Assembly: GCA_947626275.1 (NCBI GenBank)
Contig: CANQRL010000001.1
Coordinates: 183,693 to 247,692, forward strand
Reading direction: 5' to 3'
Length of the DNA stretch: 64,000 nt
DNA from: an uncultured Bacilli bacterium
GTDB taxonomy: Bacteria; Bacillota_I; Bacilli_A; RF39; UBA660
Shown: positions 50,938-58,526 of the stretch, one piece after another
How positions within the stretch are numbered: position 1 is the first letter of the stretch
Layout of the letters: each line of letters begins with the position of its first letter
The notes under the pieces: generated by a model
What the model was told of the DNA's origin: nothing
The model's input: only the letters and a program-made list of their open reading frames with translations
Databases searched by the model: none
Made by a program: the position numbers and the translations under genes

Positions 50938-51483
50938 TCATATTTCCTCTCCTAACCAGTAGCAAATATTATTTATATTTTGCCAAGCAACAACACCTTT
51001 TAATATCCAACTGCCGTTTTTTAATTTTTCTTTGAAATCATTAAGTTCTCCTAATGATTCGGCTATTCTAGGAACTACTATCCCACCCCAATCATCAGGG
51101 CTAATGTCTACATACAACAAGTCATTACATTCAAGTAAATCGGTAATATCATATTCCGCCTGTATGATGTTTTTTAAATCTACCCCTTTAACGTTATTGG
51201 CTTCTTCATCAATGTCAATTTCCGCATATAATTTATATGGATAGTTTTTATTAACCCTTGTTACTTTTCGTATATATTGATTGTCTCGTCTGTCTTTAAA
51301 TCTAATATACATTCCTGCTTCTAATGAATTCTTTATCTGCTCTGTTTTAAATTTTGTGACCAACCGCTGAATACGGCGGTTTTTTTCTAATTCCAACGCC
51401 ATTTGGTTAATCTTCTCTATTTCTTCTTTATGTCTCTCAAAATATTGCTTATCGAATTGTTCATCGTGATTATTACTTTCCAT
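50938..51483 (-). CDS. Hypothetical phage protein, 181 aa
   Basis: An N-terminal charged helix (HKEEIEKINQMALELEKNRR) precedes a beta-rich domain (AGMYIRFKDRRDNQYIRKV and onwards). The N-terminal coil may mediate oligomerisation. It overlaps the upstream gene by 11 bp. Confidence 0.5.
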   Translation of the reverse strand: MESNNHDEQFDKQYFERHKEEIEKINQMALELEKNRRIQRLVTKFKTEQIKNSLEAGMYIRFKDRRDNQYIRKVTRVNKNYPYKLYAEIDIDEEANNVKGVDLKNIIQAEYDITDLLECNDLLYVDISPDDWGGIVVPRIAESLGELNDFKEKLKNGSWILKGVVAWQNINNICYWLGEEI

Positions 51484-51841
51484 CTTTTCTTTCCACCTTA
51501 TCTTTTAAATATTTTTGATTATGATTAATCCTTTTCAAATCTATAAAAAGTTCTAACAATTTTTCATCAGTGGTTAAACGTAAAAACTCATCTTTTCTAC
51601 AAACATCCGTATCTTCCCAATCATTATTTTCTTCAATGATTTCAACTGTATCATTTAAAGTACTAGGAGTATAGTATAATTCATATATATAATCTCCAAA
51701 TAGTAAATTTCCATCTTGAGATATATAATTATGTCTTTTTTCATATTCAAAAATTTCATTATCAAATTTTATCTTTTTAGGTGCTTTATTATCTTTAATA
51801 AGTCCTATTAATTCGTAAATTGTTATTTCTTTATTTTTCAT
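51473..51841 (-). CDS. Hypothetical phage protein, 122 aa
   Basis: MKNKEITIYELIGLIKDNKA is followed by KKIKFDNEIFEYEKRHNYIS, a pattern seen in small phage proteins with a helix and then a beta sheet. The function is unknown. Confidence 0.5.
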   Translation of the reverse strand: MKNKEITIYELIGLIKDNKAPKKIKFDNEIFEYEKRHNYISQDGNLLFGDYIYELYYTPSTLNDTVEIIEENNDWEDTDVCRKDEFLRLTTDEKLLELFIDLKRINHNQKYLKDKVERKDGK

Positions 51842-51843
51842 AT

Positions 51844-52365
51844 TTACTTCCCTTCTATCACAGTTTCATAATCGCTTGGCTCTTGCGATTTATTGACCCA
51901 TTCCGTCATTTTAAATTCGTTATATAAATCAATACTTACTCTTTTTCCTTTAGATGCTATCCAGGGGTTAAATGTGTAATAATTCTTGCTTTTTTCCTTA
52001 TGTTTATGAATAACATCCTCTCGGATTAAATCATTTAATACATTGACTGTATTTCTTTCATTAATTCCAAATATTTTAGATATTGATTTATTGCTTAGGT
52101 AGATTCCATTATTAAAACGCAAAATACCATCTCCATAGCCAACATATTTGAGCAATAGGCATATATATTTGCCATGCTTACTTAACATACTTGTAGCTTG
52201 ATCATTCACTTTTATAAATCGTTTCTTTATCTCTTTTGTATCTTTAAGACCGTCGATTGATTCCTTTCGAATTATTCTATCTCCATGCTTCATTTTGACT
52301 AGAATATCTTCGTCTTCTATCACATCTACTACTTCTCCATCGTCTTTTACTATGTATTTTGTCAA
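51844..52365 (-). CDS. RepL-like winged-helix protein
   Basis: 173 residues with a TTG start after GTAGG. The centre, KHGKYICLLLKYVGYGDGIL and SNKSISKIFGINERNTVNVLNDL, resembles the winged helix of firmicute plasmid RepL proteins; a charged N-terminus lies ahead. It is the first gene of the leftward early operon and borders the repeat-rich origin-like region, so a replication or transcription role is likely. Confidence 0.6.
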   Translation of the reverse strand: MTKYIVKDDGEVVDVIEDEDILVKMKHGDRIIRKESIDGLKDTKEIKKRFIKVNDQATSMLSKHGKYICLLLKYVGYGDGILRFNNGIYLSNKSISKIFGINERNTVNVLNDLIREDVIHKHKEKSKNYYTFNPWIASKGKRVSIDLYNEFKMTEWVNKSQEPSDYETVIEGK

Positions 52366-52383
52366 TATTTCGCCTACTTTCTA

Positions 52384-52398
52384 TGTCGGTACGCGACA
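52384..52398. promoter_or_regulatory. Inverted repeat TGTCG-N5-CGACA
   Basis: A 5-bp perfect dyad 19 bp from the start of the RepL-like gene, placed to act as an operator for that operon; a second half-site (CGACA) lies at about 52427. Confidence 0.4.
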
Positions 52399-52574
52399 CA
52401 TTGCAATCATTTTACTATGTCTTCATACGACATCTTATTAGGCACATGTTTTACCTTTATTTTTCCTCATCTAATGCCTGTTTTTATACAATTTTATTCC
52501 TCTTCCTCTAAGCACTACTATATATAGATAGAACAATAGGAATAACCATCTTCTACGTGCAATTTATCACATTG

Positions 52575-52598
52575 ACTAGTACAAAATCAGCACAAAAT
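52575..52598 (-). promoter_or_regulatory. 24-bp control site, copy 1
   Basis: This 24-bp sequence is identical at 59965-59988. On the minus strand it is a direct repeat of ATTTTGT(G/A)CT with an 11-bp period, followed at both sites by a GATAAA box. It probably binds an activator or forms part of a phage promoter. Confidence 0.6.
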
Positions 52599-52808
52599 AA
52601 AAAAAACACATCAAAAAATGCGTTATTATCGATATTTTTATTTTTTGTATATGATTGAGGGAGTAAAAAGACCCCCTGTATGCCACAAAAAAATAGGGTT
52701 GGGGTGGTGTAAACATAGAAACGAACGTTTTTATGCCAAAATTCGCATTGTAAAATAAAGGAAATATAACGTGATATAGTGGCATTTGTTTTTCTATTTA
52801 ATAAATAA

Positions 52809-52841
52809 AAAAAGAAATAACAAACTCAAATATTTCTTTTT
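52809..52841. terminator. Bidirectional hairpin in the control region
   Basis: A perfect 11-bp stem AAAAAGAAATA/TATTTCTTTTT with a T run on both strands. Confidence 0.6.
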
Positions 52842-52914
52842 GATTAGAAACAAAAATACGAAAATGTTACCATTTCACTATTCCATTATTTCATTATTTC
52901 ATATCATCAATGCC

Positions 52915-52932
52915 ATAGTACTGATCGTACGC
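52915..52932. repeat. 18-bp direct repeat, copy 1
   Basis: ATAGTACTGATCGTACGC; the second copy at 52953-52970 has one change (A for T) and starts 38 bp away. Each holds the palindromic CGTACG-like end, suggesting a protein-binding site. Confidence 0.75.
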
Positions 52933-52952
52933 ATATATAAAATAATATAACT

Positions 52953-52970
52953 ATAGTACAGATCGTACGC
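52953..52970. repeat. 18-bp direct repeat, copy 2
   Basis: ATAGTACAGATCGTACGC, one mismatch to copy 1. Confidence 0.75.
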
Positions 52971-53158
52971 TAGAATGTGCGCCGCAATGTAGCCTATTAA
53001 TATAATGACATCATAAATAACTGCCCTAATAGTGCCATAAAAAGGAAAAATATTGCTATGATCTGGAATAGTTGAACGCACATTTTTCAAAACTATTTTA
53101 TGCCAGAGTTTGTGCTGTAAAATAAGGGCAAAAGTTGGCATAAAATTGTGAAAAAATA

Positions 53159-53187
53159 TTGTATTTTTTTGAAAAATTTGCTATAAT
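53159..53187 (+). promoter_or_regulatory. Promoter of the rightward operon
   Basis: TTGTAT (53159-53164), 17 bp, TATAAT (53182-53187), about 90 bp before the first rightward gene. Confidence 0.75.
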
Positions 53188-53276
53188 ATATACAGGAAGT
53201 AAGGAAAAGGGAATGTGATTTCTCGATAGTGATTTTCGATATTATTATTTCAGGGGTTAGAAAGGAGAAATAAAAA

Positions 53277-53483
53277 ATGGAAATAATAGTTATCACATTC
53301 TTGGCGACAATCAACGTACTGTTGAGTTGCCTACTTATCATATTAGTAGTCGATTTATTCGGAGATAATGTTAGTAATAAGAATCTCCACAAAATAAAAA
53401 AAGTTATCTTGTCCAACAATCTTTCAAACCGCGACAAGATAACCCAATCACTACACTATATCAAGAACTTATTTCTTGATTAG
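53277..53483 (+). CDS. Small phage membrane protein, 68 aa
   Basis: One N-terminal membrane helix (about 3-28) and a basic helical tail (KNLHKIKKVILSNNLSNR). AAAGGAG lies 9 nt before the ATG. It is the first gene of the rightward operon. Confidence 0.6.
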   Translation: MEIIVITFLATINVLLSCLLIILVVDLFGDNVSNKNLHKIKKVILSNNLSNRDKITQSLHYIKNLFLD

Positions 53484-53582
53484 TGGAAAAGAGAAATAAA
53501 ATCCCTTTTCTGCTTCCATTATATATTTAAAAAAAAAGAAAGTCAAGTAGAACTTGATCGAATGGAAGGAATGAAAAAAAAT

Positions 53583-53882
53583 ATGTTAAACCAATTTGTA
53601 TTAGTAGGAAGAATTGAAGAAATGAAAGATGAAAAGGAAGGTGCGACGGTTACAATCGCCGTTCAACAAACATTCAAAAATAACGAGGGAATGTATGACA
53701 CGAACCATATCGAAGTTAGAATTTTCGGGAAAATTGCAGAAGGTACGAAAGAATACTGCGAAGTTGGCGATATAGTAGGTGTCAAAGGAAGAATGCAAAA
53801 ACTAGAAAGTGATGATGCGCTTAACATTATCGCCGAAAAAATTTCTTTCTTAACAGGCAGTAGAAAGGATGTGGAAGAGTAA
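53583..53882 (+). CDS. OB-fold single-stranded DNA-binding-like protein
   Basis: 99 residues from the ATG at 53583. LNQFVLVGRIEEM, then HIEVRIFGKIAEGTKEYC and VGDIVGVKGRMQKLE match the SSB/PriB-type OB fold, without the acidic C-terminal tail. It differs from the SSB at 60780. It may act in recombination or replication of the prophage. Confidence 0.7.
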   Translation: MLNQFVLVGRIEEMKDEKEGATVTIAVQQTFKNNEGMYDTNHIEVRIFGKIAEGTKEYCEVGDIVGVKGRMQKLESDDALNIIAEKISFLTGSRKDVEE

Positions 53883-53912
53883 GCCTTTCGGCTCTCTTCT
53901 ATAGGTGATAAT

Positions 53913-54287
53913 ATGGAAAATGTAAAAATTGAAAAAATCCCATACAGTGGAAGAACATTATATACGTTTAAAGAAAAAAACAAGAAAGGCGAAAGCTTAA
54001 CTGTAGAAATAACAGAAGTAAGATTCGACGAAATCACGAAAAATAGTTTGCCCAGCTTATGGAAACGATACGGATACACAAAAAAATTATATGATAACTA
54101 CTTATGTGTTGAATGTTATTGTTATGATAAAAAAGGAAATTGTTGGGGAAGATATAACCCCACCGTTAAATTATCAGAAGACAAGAAAAGAAATGTTATT
54201 GATTTTGAATGGCTATTAGAAATATCTGATGAAAACAAGGAAAAAATATTGGGCGAATCTTTCAAGAGATTCATGGAGGCAAAATAG
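53913..54287 (+). CDS. Hypothetical phage protein, 124 aa
   Basis: A beta-rich soluble protein with YLCVECYCYDKKGNCWGRYN, a Cys-rich patch, and an acidic C-terminal helix. AGGTGATA precedes the ATG. It abuts the next gene (1 bp). No family was recognised. Confidence 0.55.
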   Translation: MENVKIEKIPYSGRTLYTFKEKNKKGESLTVEITEVRFDEITKNSLPSLWKRYGYTKKLYDNYLCVECYCYDKKGNCWGRYNPTVKLSEDKKRNVIDFEWLLEISDENKEKILGESFKRFMEAK

Positions 54288-54288
54288 T

Positions 54289-54519
54289 ATGAATAAAATT
54301 TTAGATGAAAGACTAGAAGAGCTTCTAAGAAACGACGATGGCAAAACCATAGCAGGCGCAAGAAGCATAGTTCTTGAACAAGCAAAAAAGGAAGGATTGA
54401 TTGATGATTTCAAGGGGTTGAATGGCAACACATTTAGAAAGACTCCAAAATATATTTGGGGAAGTTTCGCCGGATTTGATAACAGATACGCATTAAAAAT
54501 TGACGGGAAATGGTATTAA
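54289..54519 (+). CDS. Hypothetical phage protein, 76 aa
   Basis: Start MNKILDERLEELLRNDDGKT after GGAGG; the later part contains TFRKTPKYIWGSFAGFDNRY. The frame open to 54229 lacks its own ribosome site. No family was recognised. Confidence 0.55.
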   Translation: MNKILDERLEELLRNDDGKTIAGARSIVLEQAKKEGLIDDFKGLNGNTFRKTPKYIWGSFAGFDNRYALKIDGKWY

Positions 54520-54539
54520 AGAAAGGAGATGACGATCGG

Positions 54540-55358
54540 ATGAATGACGAAACTAAACAAAAAGAATTCAAGCAAGAAATAGTAAGTTTCATAGAAGAAA
54601 ACAAGCTAGGCGATGTATTTACTGCTGAAGACGTATTCTATAGCCTTTTCAAATGTCATTTGTATGTGTATATTCGAGTCAGTACCGAAAAGCAAGAATT
54701 CGGACGTCAAATATTAGAAATTTACAGCTGGGCAAAAAAGAAAAATATTAAAATTTGTATTGACTGTATTTTTTGCGATAAATATACAGGAAAAACATTA
54801 AAAAGAAAAGCATACGAAGAAATGCGAATTTTCACAAAAGAAAACGACTATATCCTTGTCAGTGAAGTTTCACGACTTGGCAGAAATTGGGACGACGTGA
54901 AAAAAGAATGGTACAAATTAAGAGCCGAAAACGTTAATCTATTAATAATGGACTATGACCTATTGAGCGCAACTCTTCCAAATGAAGAAAGCGTTATCAT
55001 GAATGTAGACCGTAAATTTATGCAGGAAAATATTTTTAACGGAATCCTATATGCCTCTTGTAAAAAAATCGAAGAAGTGAGCAAATCGACTAAAGCCGGT
55101 CTAAAAAAAGCGAAATTAAAGGGGAAAAAAGTTGGAAGAGGAAAAGGAAATCTCAATACAAAAGAAAATTTTATAAATACCCTAGAAATAATGATTTCAA
55201 AAAAAATAGGCTATCAAAAAGCGGTATTTATTACAAAATTTCCGCGCGGTTCATTTACGCCTGTCATGAATAAATGCTATAATAAATATAATACGAAAGA
55301 TTTAGAACAAATCATTGAAAATTTAAAAGGAGATGAGATAAAATGGGAACAATTTTAA
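54540..55358 (+). CDS. Serine recombinase (resolvase/invertase family)
   Basis: 272 residues. The catalytic Ser lies in YVYIRVSTEKQEFGRQ (about 45-60), followed by LVSEVSRLGRNWDDV with the conserved Arg residues and a C-terminal basic region (KLKGKKVGRGKG) with a helix-turn-helix-like end. It is the size of resolvases and invertases, smaller than large serine integrases. It might invert a segment or resolve multimers; integration into a tRNA is more typical of a tyrosine integrase, probably outside the window. Confidence 0.75.
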   Translation: MNDETKQKEFKQEIVSFIEENKLGDVFTAEDVFYSLFKCHLYVYIRVSTEKQEFGRQILEIYSWAKKKNIKICIDCIFCDKYTGKTLKRKAYEEMRIFTKENDYILVSEVSRLGRNWDDVKKEWYKLRAENVNLLIMDYDLLSATLPNEESVIMNVDRKFMQENIFNGILYASCKKIEEVSKSTKAGLKKAKLKGKKVGRGKGNLNTKENFINTLEIMISKKIGYQKAVFITKFPRGSFTPVMNKCYNKYNTKDLEQIIENLKGDEIKWEQF

Positions 55359-55411
55359 TTATATTACTTGCCACATGGTGTTCTTTGTGCGACTTATCGA
55401 AAAAATTTTAA
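55343..55411 (+). CDS. 22-residue membrane peptide
   Basis: The peptide MGTILIILLATWCSLCDLS plus KKF overlaps the recombinase end and has its own strong ribosome site AAAGGAGATGA. One membrane helix and a CxxC pair are visible. The role is unknown. Confidence 0.45.
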   Translation: MGTILIILLATWCSLCDLSKKF

Positions 55412-55415
55412 TTTG

Positions 55416-55443
55416 AAAATGACTTCATATAGTCATTTTTTTA
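55416..55443 (+). terminator. Terminator of the rightward operon
   Basis: AAAATGAC/GTCATTTT with an 8-nt loop is followed by TTTTT. From here to 55600 nothing else is seen. Confidence 0.85.
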
Positions 55444-55602
55444 TTGCCAAAATATTGGTTATAAGTCAATTTTTGAGCACCTCGTATTTTGCCATTTTTA
55501 GGCGATTTCAGACACTTTTCTATTGGTTGGTACAATTACACTTACAACGTGTTTTTGTCGTCAAGAAAGGTTGTTTCTTCACTCTATCTACAAAATAAAA
55601 AA

Positions 55603-55617
55603 CGCCATAATATGACG
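55603..55617 (-). terminator. Terminator of the NrdD-like gene
   Basis: On the minus strand CGTCA/TGGCG (one G-T) with a 5-nt loop is followed by TTTTTTATTTT. Confidence 0.6.
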
Positions 55618-55626
55618 CCTTGATTA

Positions 55627-55875
55627 TTAAAATAATAGTAGTAGTTTTCCCTTTTGATACAAAACTTTTTCCAGGTCTAAACTTTTTCCAGGTCTAAACT
55701 TTTTTCCGGCTTCCAAATCTTTTTCCAATGCACTTATTCCAGAATGTTTTACCCTATCTTTTTCTTCTGCTCTTTTAGCATTATTGAATCTAGAAACATC
55801 TCCTGAAAGATATCCTGTTACTCTTCTAATTCTTTCAAATCCTATCCCTTTTCCTTTTTTATTTTCTTTTTCCAT
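55627..55875 (-). CDS. Small NrdD-related phage protein with frame-altered end
   Basis: 82 residues. FERIRRVTGYLSGDVSRFNN, then AKRAEEKDRVKH is the segment found near the C-terminus of anaerobic ribonucleotide reductases and as a short stand-alone protein in phages. The glycyl-radical motif is missing, so it is not an enzyme by itself. A 17-bp tandem duplication (55662-55695) changes the frame of the last 20 residues. Confidence 0.6.
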   Translation of the reverse strand: MEKENKKGKGIGFERIRRVTGYLSGDVSRFNNAKRAEEKDRVKHSGISALEKDLEAGKKFRPGKSLDLEKVLYQKGKLLLLF

Positions 55876-55908
55876 AACTTACCTCCAAAACTTTTTCTAT
55901 CGAACTCA

Positions 55909-56538
55909 CTAATCTTTTTCCTCCCAATCGGCATCAATAATCTTCTGCCCTTTAAGTGCTTGCAACTGTGCTTGAATTTCATCCACATTTGTTTCTTTTT
56001 TATGTTCTATAACAATAGGTGTTGTAGCTTCTACTTTGCCCATTACTTTTTGCTGATACATAGCTGATATTTCTTTTACTTCCCCTGTCAAACCACCATT
56101 CGCAAGTACACCCAATAAATACGAATGTATATAATCCATAGCGTCTTTTCTTGATGAATCAACAAGCCAATTATTGTATGTAGTTCTACTTATTCCTAAG
56201 AATAAGCAAAAGGTTTCTACTGTAGGCGGAAAGTTCTTATATTTTTGTATCTTATCAATCATCTCGATATAAAGATTAAATGCTATCAGAATTTCTTGAG
56301 GTGTGTAAGAATTGACGTTTCCAATAGCAATGTCAACAAGGCTCCTTTTAGCGATGGTAGATAATATTTCGATAGAGTTTACACTTTCTCCCCTCGCCTC
56401 TAATTTATCTACTATCATTTTCGTAATTTCTTCTGTCTTAGTTTTCAAAGCTGGCAAAAGCATATCATGATATTCATCCTGTATCTTTTTAACAATCTTA
56501 TTCTGTTGCATCTTCTTCTCATCTCTTCGATTAGTCAT
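55909..56538 (-). CDS. Putative terminase small subunit or HTH packaging protein
   Basis: 209 residues. A helix-turn-helix lies in PPTVETFCLFLGISRTTYNNW (about 100-125), with a charged N-terminal helix and an acidic C-terminus. Proteins of this form are annotated as small terminases in several Bacillota phages. It is far (10 kb) from the large subunit, which is atypical and lowers confidence. Confidence 0.5.
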   Translation of the reverse strand: MTNRRDEKKMQQNKIVKKIQDEYHDMLLPALKTKTEEITKMIVDKLEARGESVNSIEILSTIAKRSLVDIAIGNVNSYTPQEILIAFNLYIEMIDKIQKYKNFPPTVETFCLFLGISRTTYNNWLVDSSRKDAMDYIHSYLLGVLANGGLTGEVKEISAMYQQKVMGKVEATTPIVIEHKKETNVDEIQAQLQALKGQKIIDADWEEKD

Positions 56539-56776
56539 GTTCCCACCTGCTATCTAACTTACCTCTCTTTTCTCTTTCTTTACCGCTTTGAAAGTCTACA
56601 TATTCCCACAAATCTTTTTCTAATTGTTCGTAATAATCTTCCTCCTTCTTGCGACAAAAATAATAGAAAAGCCACAATATATAGTCATCATAAAATTCAA
56701 AGGATACTTTATAATCTTTGTATTTTCTATTCATGAAAGTTAAAAATTTAGTATCATACTTACTTATGTACCCCAT
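56531..56776 (-). CDS. Hypothetical phage protein, 81 aa
   Basis: MGYISKYDTKFLTFMNRKYK and many aromatic and acidic residues (LFYYFCRKKEEDYYEQLEKD). The ATG at 56776 follows AGGTGAGA. It overlaps both neighbours. No family was recognised. Confidence 0.5.
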   Translation of the reverse strand: MGYISKYDTKFLTFMNRKYKDYKVSFEFYDDYILWLFYYFCRKKEEDYYEQLEKDLWEYVDFQSGKEREKRGKLDSRWEHD

Positions 56777-57086
56777 TATTCTCACCTGTACTTGCCTTTT
56801 GTAATTTTTCTATCCAATCAATAATTTCCATAGGTATATTCTTAAATTCTTCTTCTGGGCAATCTTTTAATTTTAGCAAAGATAAAGTATTTTTAATATG
56901 GTTTATTGTGGCATACAAAATATTCTCTTTATTCTTTTCTATTTGAAGAAGATTGAACATTTGTCTATTTATCTCCTTTTGCTTTTTTAACTCTTCTAAT
57001 AAAGCTTTATTAATACCGTTTTTAATAATAGATAAACAAGCGACAAAAAGAAGAAAAACCGAAGTTACATTTATTATAAAACTCAT
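56760..57086 (-). CDS. Small membrane-anchored phage protein, 108 aa
   Basis: One N-terminal membrane helix (about 3-21) and a long coiled-coil (ALLEELKKQKEINRQMFNLL). The ATG overlaps the stop of the RusA gene (ATGA). The function is unknown. Confidence 0.55.
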   Translation of the reverse strand: MSFIINVTSVFLLFVACLSIIKNGINKALLEELKKQKEINRQMFNLLQIEKNKENILYATINHIKNTLSLLKLKDCPEEEFKNIPMEIIDWIEKLQKASTGENNGVHK

Positions 57087-57472
57087 TCAACGATTCTTCT
57101 TTCTATTTCAATTTCTGTTCTAGGATTATTCTTATCGTATGACACGCAACTTCCATCATGGGAATAAACAATATCGCTCTTATCATCCTGCAATACGCCA
57201 TAATGCACTAACATATCACAAGTGGCCTCTAATAAATTCACTAGATCCACCCTTCTCTTAGTTGGCATATAATACACACATTTTAAATTGATAGGATAAT
57301 CAATCGGCTTCCCGACGGTAGGCAGATGTTCTTTACAATCTTTTTCATATTGTTTGTATAGTTTACTAGGAATTATCATAGGTCTACCTTTAACGACAAC
57401 TATTCTCTGGGAATTCTTCTTTGTTCTAGGTGCTATTGGTATAGTAAATTTAATCATCTTAGTTGTAGCCAT
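57083..57472 (-). CDS. RusA-like Holliday junction resolvase
   Basis: 129 residues from the ATG at 57472. FTIPIAPRTKKNSQRIV, YYMPTKRRVDLVNLLEATCD, DMLVHYGVLQDDKSDIV and TEIEIER match the RusA fold, with the catalytic Asp residues in RVDLVN and QDDKSDIV. It cuts four-way DNA junctions during phage recombination or packaging. Confidence 0.85.
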   Translation of the reverse strand: MATTKMIKFTIPIAPRTKKNSQRIVVVKGRPMIIPSKLYKQYEKDCKEHLPTVGKPIDYPINLKCVYYMPTKRRVDLVNLLEATCDMLVHYGVLQDDKSDIVYSHDGSCVSYDKNNPRTEIEIERRIVE

Positions 57473-57485
57473 AATCTTCATCGAT

Positions 57486-57926
57486 TTAATAGTAGTCATA
57501 ATCCTCATCTTCATCAGACAAATCTATGTCATACAATCCAGCGACAAACTTTTTAAGTTTATTTATTCGACCTTCTTTATCTTGTAAAACATCATCTAAT
57601 TCCTTTATCTTTTCTTGTTTTTCTTTTATCGTTTCATCCAGTTTTTTAATATCAGTTTCTTTATTAAATTTGGCAATTCTTCTCATAGTAGTATCATCTA
57701 ATTTAATGTTTTCTAGTTCTTCGTAGTTTGAAATAGTACATCTAAATAATTGTGTTAAAGGTTGAATAAACTTTCTTTCATGATCTCTCCAACCAGTAAT
57801 TTCGATTGGTGCATCAACAGAAATATCAAAATCGCCCATATTTCCTACTCTATATTGCATATTTTCATCATCATAAATAAGTATTCTAGGTTCTTTTATT
57901 GGGTTTGGTTGCAATTCCTTCTTCAT
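57486..57926 (-). CDS. Hypothetical phage protein with coiled coil, 146 aa
   Basis: An N-terminal domain (EPRILIYDDENMQYRVGNMG, TGWRDHERKFIQPLTQL) is followed by a coiled coil (KLDETIKEKQEKIKELDDVL) and an acidic tail (DLSDEDEDYDYY). AGGAG precedes the ATG. No family was recognised. Confidence 0.55.
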   Translation of the reverse strand: MKKELQPNPIKEPRILIYDDENMQYRVGNMGDFDISVDAPIEITGWRDHERKFIQPLTQLFRCTISNYEELENIKLDDTTMRRIAKFNKETDIKKLDETIKEKQEKIKELDDVLQDKEGRINKLKKFVAGLYDIDLSDEDEDYDYY

Positions 57927-58321
57927 TTAATCACTCTCCTCTTGTATTCTTCTTTTATTAAAATCTTTCCTTTTTTTCCTCTATCAGTTTCGTGCTCTTT
58001 CTCAAACTGTTTTAATACAGCTCTAATTCTTTTTAAGTTGTCTATATCTAGATATCCTTTAATATTCATGTCTATCATTTCGCTTGTTATGTAACAGAAT
58101 ATATCATAATCTTTTGCTTCTATTAGATGTAAATATGGATGACTTGACTTACCACACAATATTGCACCATTCCATCTTGCGTACGGCCCATTATTGCGAT
58201 TAGGTATGATTAAATGATGGAATGTATATATATCATTTTTTTGCAAAGAATACCCCATGAAATCCATTCCAAGATCCTTTAATTTAAACTCATTTATCAT
58301 CAATTTAGTGATTTCTTTCAT
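57923..58321 (-). CDS. Conserved phage protein with HH-x-R-x8-W-N-G motif
   Basis: 132 residues from the ATG at 58321 (GGGTGG). YTFHHLIIPNRNNGPYARWN, GAILCGKSSHPYLHLIEAKD and ITSEMIDMNIKGYLDIDNLK form a block seen in Bacillota phages. The pattern HH...N...H resembles an HNH nuclease core, but catalysis is not established. The longer frame to 58480 runs into tRNA genes and is rejected. Confidence 0.65.
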   Translation of the reverse strand: MKEITKLMINEFKLKDLGMDFMGYSLQKNDIYTFHHLIIPNRNNGPYARWNGAILCGKSSHPYLHLIEAKDYDIFCYITSEMIDMNIKGYLDIDNLKRIRAVLKQFEKEHETDRGKKGKILIKEEYKRRVIK

Positions 58322-58371
58322 AATGCCACCCACAAAAAAGAGAGCTAGATTGCTCCCTTCAATATTAATAT

Positions 58372-58447
58372 TGGCGGAAAAGAGTTGAATCGAACAACTA
58401 ACACGATGGTCTTCGGCCACCTGCTCTACCGTTAGAGCTACTCTTCC
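58372..58447 (-). tRNA. Phage tRNA-Phe-like (GAA), C33
   Basis: Acceptor GGAAGAG/CTTTTCC with G discriminator, anticodon loop CCGAAGA between GGTGG and CCATC, T-loop TTCGATT, encoded CCA. Position 33 is C rather than the invariant T, so decoding may be altered. Confidence 0.75.
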
Positions 58448-58450
58448 ATT

Positions 58451-58526
58451 TGGTAGACAAGGTAGGATTTGAACCCACAACCACTCGGATATAAGCCGAG
58501 AACTCTAACCGTTGAGTTACTTGTCT
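58451..58526 (-). tRNA. Phage tRNA-Ile (TAT)
   Basis: Acceptor AGACAAG/CTTGTCT, anticodon loop CTTATAT between CTCGG and CCGAG, T-loop TTCAAAT, encoded CCA. TAT reads the ATA codon, common in this AT-rich phage. Confidence 0.9.

Larger units (their letters stand above)
52676..53141. other. Repeat-rich AT-rich region, origin or operator array
   Basis: Within the 911-bp gap between the RepL-like gene and the rightward operon, ATGCCA occurs at 52680, 52733, 52910 and 53100 and TGGCAT at 52780 and 53136. Two ATGCCA...TGGCAT pairs each enclose the related core GTAAAATAA(A/G)GG. No gene is present; the short frames on the minus strand are unconvincing. Confidence 0.5.

Noticed and set aside
52576..53141. 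Two minus-strand frames in the control region
   Set aside because: They coincide with the repeated ATGCCA/TGGCAT segments, which explains their mutual similarity, and neither has a ribosome site.
58322..58480. N-terminal extension of the phage gene at 57923
   Set aside because: The extension overlaps tRNA-Phe and part of tRNA-Ile; the ATG at 58321 has a good ribosome site.
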